Source: Streptomyces tirandamycinicus (GTDB lineage: Bacteria > Actinomycetota > Actinomycetes > Streptomycetales > Streptomycetaceae). Taken from it: 64,000 bases of DNA. The notes under the pieces were generated by a model, which was not told the origin of the DNA, did no database searches, and worked only from the letters and a program-made list of their open reading frames with translations. Below are positions 60,315 to 64,000 of the stretch, in pieces (within the stretch, counting starts at the first letter, position 1; each line of letters starts with the position of its first letter). A program made the position numbers and the translations under genes. The stretch spans positions 5,872,531 through 5,936,530 of the forward strand of contig NZ_CP029188.1 in the NCBI RefSeq assembly GCF_003097515.1, read 5' to 3'.

Positions 60315-61475
60315 ATGCACATCGGCTTTGCCGGCCCCGTGGATCTCGCGACGCTCCGCAGCCACCTGCCGGAGGGAGTCCCGGCTGTCTACGCCTTTCC
60401 GTACACGGGCTGGCTGGTGCGGACGTGGCTGGAACAGGGGCACCGCGTGACCGTCTACGCCCTGAGCGCCGAGCTGAGCGAGTGCCGCGTGTACGGTGAC
60501 GGCGATCCGCTGCGGATCGTCGCCGTGCCGCAGCGCCACAGGGCCAGGCATCGTGCGCGCGACTTCTTCCTCTTCGAGCGCCGGGGACTGGCCAGGGCCA
60601 TGCGCGAGCACCCCGCCGATGTGATCAGCGCCCACTGGACCTACGAGTTCGCACTCGCGGCGACGGACACCGGACTGCCCTCCTGCGTCACCGCGCACGA
60701 CGCCCCCCTCCGCGCGGCCTGGGAGATGCGGAGTGCCTTTCGCTGGATGCGCCACAGCCTGGCCCTGCCCGCCGTACACCGGGCGACCACCCTCAGCGCC
60801 GTCAGTCCGTACACGGTCCGGCACCTGCGTCGGTGTCTCGGGGTGCGGCGGCATGTCGAGGTGATCCCCAACGGCGTGCTGCTCGACTCCCTGCCCCGCG
60901 CCGGGGCTCCTCGTCACCATGGAGAACCGGTGTTCGCGTCGGCGCTGCAGGGCTGGGGCCGGCTGAAGAACGGAATCGGGCTGCTCCAGGCCTTCCGGCA
61001 AGTGCGCGATCGCCTTCCCGCAGCGCGGCTGCTGATGTGCGGCGCGGGATTCGGACCGGGCGGGCCCGCCGAGAACTGGGCCGTCGGGAAGGGTCTGCAC
61101 CGAGGGGTGGAGTTCGCCGGCCCCACCGCCCATCCCCTCCTGCTCCAGCGCCTTGCTCGGGAAGCCGACGTCCTTGTGCACCCGTCCCGCGCGGAGAACC
61201 TCCCCCTGACCATCCTCGAGGCGATGGCGGTCGGGGTTCCGGTCGTGGCGGGTGGCCGCAGCGGAGGCGTCCCCTGGGTCCTCGACGACGGCCGGGCCGG
61301 CGTTCTGACGGACGTCGAGGACCCCGCGGTTCTGGCCTCGGACATGACGGAGCTGTTCCGGGACCACGAGCGCCGGGTGCTGCTCGCCGAGCGGGCCAGG
61401 AAGCGTGTCGAAGGCAGCTTCCGGCTCCAGGACGTGGCCCGTGCCTACGTCGACTGGTTCCGCACGGCCTGCTGA
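60315..61475 (+). CDS. Family 4 (GT-B) glycosyltransferase
   Basis: 386 residues from ATG 60315. N-terminal Rossmann domain (MHIGFAGPVDLATLRSHLPE; HPADVISAHWTYEFALA; SCVTAHDAPLRAAWEM) and a C-terminal donor domain with HVEVIPNGVLLDSLP, ARLLMCGAGFGPGGP and the E-x7-E signature HPSRAENLPLTILEAMAVGVP. Retaining GT4 enzyme; donor and acceptor are unknown. Possibly adds a fucose or mannose residue to the repeat unit. Confidence 0.92.
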   Translation: MHIGFAGPVDLATLRSHLPEGVPAVYAFPYTGWLVRTWLEQGHRVTVYALSAELSECRVYGDGDPLRIVAVPQRHRARHRARDFFLFERRGLARAMREHPADVISAHWTYEFALAATDTGLPSCVTAHDAPLRAAWEMRSAFRWMRHSLALPAVHRATTLSAVSPYTVRHLRRCLGVRRHVEVIPNGVLLDSLPRAGAPRHHGEPVFASALQGWGRLKNGIGLLQAFRQVRDRLPAARLLMCGAGFGPGGPAENWAVGKGLHRGVEFAGPTAHPLLLQRLAREADVLVHPSRAENLPLTILEAMAVGVPVVAGGRSGGVPWVLDDGRAGVLTDVEDPAVLASDMTELFRDHERRVLLAERARKRVEGSFRLQDVARAYVDWFRTAC

Positions 61476-61611
61476 CCACTTGCCACACCGGCAGTCGCGC
61501 ACACTCCGGCCCCGTACAGCGGACGGCCGGGCGTGCGTTCACCACAACCGGTCTCCTCCCCAATGAATCCTCGGCGCATGAACGAACCGGCTCAGGACAC
61601 AGCATCGACTC

Positions 61612-61790
61612 GTGAGGCACGACGACATCAAGTACGCGGCGGACGCGACAAACGAGGCTCTCAGCCCGCTCGGTCTCGACCAGCCAAGGCCCAGGGACCG
61701 CTTCGCCGCGGCCGTGACCGGACTCCCCGAGCGGCTCCCGAAAGGCGCGGACGTCCTGGAACTCGGTGCCGGCAACGGAGTGATCGCCCA
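61612..61790 (+). pseudogene. Truncated SAM-dependent methyltransferase
   Basis: From GTG 61612 the first 60 codons are a methyltransferase start: MRHDDIKYAADATNEALSPL (first codon GTG), then RLPKGADVLELGAGNGVIA with the SAM loop. At about 61790 homology ends abruptly and sequence of a TnpB gene begins in another frame, so the residual frame closes at 61818. Confidence 0.7.
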
Positions 61791-62072
61791 CTGGCCCAGT
61801 GGTACGGCCGCGAAGTGATCGCGGTGGACCGCTGGTTCCCCTCCTCCAGACTGTGCTCCGCCTGCGGCACCATCGCATCGACAATGCCGCTCAACGTCCG
61901 CATCTGTACGTGCGGCTGCGGCACGACCCACGACCGGGACGTGAACGCAGCCCGCAACATTTTGGCCGAAGGACTTTCGGTGACAGTCTGTGGAGCTGGT
62001 GTAAGGCCTCAACGGAGAACTCCGGGCGGGCAGTCGGCGACGAAGCAGAGAGCATCACGGCGCGAGCCGTGA
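61791..62072 (+). pseudogene. TnpB (IS605/IS1341-type) C-terminal remnant
   Basis: LAQWYGREVIAVDRWFPSSR, then LCSACGTIASTMPL, CTCGCGTTHDRDVNAARNIL is the end of a TnpB protein: the zinc ribbon (CSAC and CTCGCG-like pair) and the last RuvC Asp in HDRDVNAARNIL. All upstream RuvC parts are missing. The stop is 3' of RREP at 62072. Confidence 0.85.
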
Positions 62073-62110
62073 GAACCCCCTCCCTACAGGCAGGGGAGAG
62101 TCAAGTACCT
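62073..62110 (+). mobile_element. Right end of an IS200/IS605-type element
   Basis: Directly after the TnpB stop, CCCCTCCCT-ACA-GGCAGGGG forms a hairpin with one mismatch, followed by GAGAGTCAAG. This is the usual layout of an IS605-type right end, whose hairpin is recognised by TnpA and is also the 3' end of the guide (omega) RNA. No left end or TnpA gene is present. Confidence 0.65.
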
Positions 62111-62144
62111 GCATGCGTGTTCCTCCTCCTCCCTCCCTCTGGTC

Positions 62145-63326
62145 TCATTCCATCGCCTGCAGCAGCCCGTCGCAAAAACGCGCCGCCATCCCCTGCGACG
62201 TGTACGCCGAGGCGTCGTCCTGGCAGGCCGTGCGCAGGGCCTGAAGCCGTGCCCGGTCGTGCAGCAGCGCGGTCACGGCGCCGGCGTAGGCGGCGGGGTC
62301 GTCCGGTGTGACCAGCGCGTTGCGGCCGTCGGCCAGGTACTCGAACTCGGGGGCGTGCCAGGGCCAGCTTGTGGTGACGACGGGGGTGCGCAGGGCGAAG
62401 GAGTCCACCGCGCAGAGCCCGACCCGGCCCGGCATCAGCATGATGTCGCTGACCGCCCCGAGCGGCGCGGCGCTCGGCCCGCTCGTGTGGCCGATGGCGA
62501 TCACCGGGCTGCCGGGCCGGGAGGCGGCGGCGTCGACCAGGTGCCTGTCGGCGCCGTCGCCCGCCACCAGGAGCCTGAAGCCCGGGAGTTCGGCGGCGAT
62601 GCGGTCGGCACAGTCCAGCAGGAACGGGATCCGCTTGGGCGCGTCCAGCACGCCCAGGAACAAGGCGGTGCGTCCTTCGGCCAGGCCGTACCGCTTGCGC
62701 AACTGCGCGGTCTCGGTGAACTCCGCCGTCCCCGGCCGCACTGCCCGGGCGCGCGCGGCCACGAGCTGTGTGGTGTCGACGGAGTTGCGTACCACGGTGA
62801 TCCGGTCGCGGGGGAATCCCCGGGAGGCGACGTGTGCCGCGCCGCCGTCGGTGTAGGCGAAGAACCAGGAACCCCGCCGGGTCAGCGCGCCCTTCAGGGC
62901 CTCCTCGAGACGCCTCGGCGGTTTGGTGTAGGTCCGGCCATGGCCCCAGAAGGCCACCGTGGGGGCCCCCTTGGCCGTCCGTCGCCTCGGCTGCCGCAGT
63001 AGCAGGGGGTATGCCTCCAGGTTCTGCAGCGCCTGCTCCAGCACGACGAGGTCGGCACAGGCCGCCCGGTGCTGCACCCGGCGCCAGAGCAGGGACCGTC
63101 CGCCGGGCGCGTGCAGGAGGCGGGTGGGGACCTGAGTCGCGCAGGCGCAGGACGCGGCGTCCTTGCCGACGGCCTGGTGCGCGGGCGCGGGCCCGTGCAG
63201 CACCTCGAGATCCACGCGCTCGCGGGCCAGGCGCGCCTGCAGGTGGTCGAAGAAGGACGTGCGGTAGTCGGCGATATACGGCTGCACCACGACCACGCGG
63301 CGCCGGGCGCTCTGAGCGCTCAGCAC
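62145..63326 (-). CDS. Family 4 (GT-B) glycosyltransferase
   Basis: 393 residues from GTG 63326, overlapping the stop of the gene upstream by seven bases. RVVVVQPYIADYRTSFFDHL opens the acceptor domain; the C-terminal donor domain has RTALFLGVLDAPKRIPFLLD, FRLLVAGDGADRHL and PGRVGLCAVDSFALRTPVVT in place of the classical E-x7-E, with Asp (AVDSF) where Glu is usual. WGHGRTYTKPPRRLEEALKG is a variant of the membrane-association segment. Role in EPS synthesis is likely. Confidence 0.88.
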   Translation of the reverse strand: MLSAQSARRRVVVVQPYIADYRTSFFDHLQARLARERVDLEVLHGPAPAHQAVGKDAASCACATQVPTRLLHAPGGRSLLWRRVQHRAACADLVVLEQALQNLEAYPLLLRQPRRRTAKGAPTVAFWGHGRTYTKPPRRLEEALKGALTRRGSWFFAYTDGGAAHVASRGFPRDRITVVRNSVDTTQLVAARARAVRPGTAEFTETAQLRKRYGLAEGRTALFLGVLDAPKRIPFLLDCADRIAAELPGFRLLVAGDGADRHLVDAAASRPGSPVIAIGHTSGPSAAPLGAVSDIMLMPGRVGLCAVDSFALRTPVVTTSWPWHAPEFEYLADGRNALVTPDDPAAYAGAVTALLHDRARLQALRTACQDDASAYTSQGMAARFCDGLLQAME

Positions 63327-64000
63327 GCCGGCTCCAGGGGAGCCGCCGGCCGGCCCGCGGCCTGTGCCATGGCCTGGGCGTACACGGCTTGGATGCCGGC
63401 CGTCCAGGACCGTGCGCTGTACCGTTCGGCGTGCATCCGGCGGCAGTGCTCACGCAGCGCCGGGAAGCGCTCGCGTGCCGTCGCCAGGGCCTGCGGCAGG
63501 TCGCCGGCGTCGCCGTAGACCGCCCCCGTACCGTCCCTGCGCACACTGTCCGCCGCCGCCGATCCCGCGAGGGCGAGCACGGGAACTCCTGCGGCCAGCG
63601 CCTCCTGGCACACGAGGGGGGCGCCCTCGGGGCAGATGCTGGGGAAGACCAGACCGGTGTAGCGCGGCAGCCGGGCGGCGATCTCCTGGCGCGAGAGGGT
63701 GCCGAGCAGCCTCACTGTGCCGGTCGCGCTGTGCCGGCAGGCCGGCTCCAGTGGTCCGGAGCCGATCACGTCGAGGGGTTCGCCCTCCGGCCAGCTCCTC
63801 AGCAGCGGCAGGATGCCCTTCTCCTCGCTCAGCCGCCCGACGTACACCCACCGCGCGGCGGTTTCCGGTGTCACCGTGGTGGAGTCCTCGGGGCAGGCCG
63901 GGCTTCCGGCGTGGACGAAGTTGGGGACCAGGGCGAGTTTTTCCGGCGGCACGCCGAACCGCAGGTACAGGTCCCGGCTGCGTTCGGACAGCGTCACCAG
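63320..64000 (-). CDS. Family 4 glycosyltransferase, C-terminal part (runs off the window)
   Basis: The frame continues past the right edge, so the N-terminal acceptor domain is missing. Visible are the donor-domain features ARWVYVGRLSEEKGILPLL, LDVIGSGPLEPACR, LGTLSRQEIAARLPRYTGLV and FPSICPEGAPLVCQEALAAG with the E-x7-E motif. It is probably translated together with the downstream glycosyltransferase through the overlap of seven bases. Confidence 0.9.
   Translation of the reverse strand: MVTLSERSRDLYLRFGVPPEKLALVPNFVHAGSPACPEDSTTVTPETAARWVYVGRLSEEKGILPLLRSWPEGEPLDVIGSGPLEPACRHSATGTVRLLGTLSRQEIAARLPRYTGLVFPSICPEGAPLVCQEALAAGVPVLALAGSAAADSVRRDGTGAVYGDAGDLPQALATARERFPALREHCRRMHAERYSARSWTAGIQAVYAQAMAQAAGRPAAPLEPAC

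Overview
The window is very GC-rich, gene-dense actinobacterial DNA with many GTG starts, stop-start overlaps and Streptomyces-type gene families (Mce transport, mycelial lipoproteins, LCP and sortase substrates, uricase and glyoxylate genes). A Streptomyces or close relative is the best reading; no rRNA, tRNA or CRISPR array was seen and the species cannot be named from the sequence alone.

Left part (1-19 kb): the 3' end of glyoxylate carboligase (gcl), an RCK/TrkA-type potassium-channel-like protein, an ArsR-SRPBCC fusion regulator followed by a DinB-like protein, a flotillin with its NfeD-like membrane partner, and an LCP cell-wall ligase. Next comes a copper island: copA behind a CsoR-type palindrome, a DUF305 lipoprotein and a His-rich DUF6153-like protein. 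It is followed by a catalase and the glyoxylate genes for tartronate semialdehyde reductase and hydroxypyruvate isomerase.

Middle part (19-47 kb): a complete, translationally coupled mce operon on the minus strand (ATPase, two YrbE permeases, MceA-F, two Mce-associated proteins) ends in a 31-bp hairpin. A lytic transglycosylase and an ECF sigma factor with a membrane/proline tail lie upstream. Then comes the purine-catabolic arm on the plus strand: OHCU decarboxylase, HIU hydrolase, uricase, an 8-oxoguanine-deaminase-like amidohydrolase and an NCS2 purine permease. Uricase makes H2O2 and glyoxylate-forming ureides, so these genes, the catalase and the gcl-hyi-glxR genes form one route from purines to glycerate. 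The catalase and uricase promoters carry the same 17-bp palindromic element at the same place relative to the -35 box. Fibronectin-III, glutamine cyclotransferase and LAXTG sortase-substrate genes follow.

Right part (47-64 kb): an exopolysaccharide locus. It has GDP-L-fucose synthase, a Wzz/BY-kinase, GDP-mannose 4,6-dehydratase, glycosyltransferases, a Wzy-like polymerase, a Wzx-like flippase and small methyltransferases. It is interrupted by remnants of at least four IS families (IS256, IS630, IS110, IS605/TnpB).

A recurring oddity is tandem-repeat growth inside otherwise conserved proteins (MceD, MceE, the sigma factor, LCP, NfeD-like, DinB-like, NCS2, the cyclotransferase, the sortase substrate) and in several intergenic stretches, which suggests a genome prone to replication slippage or recombination between short repeats.
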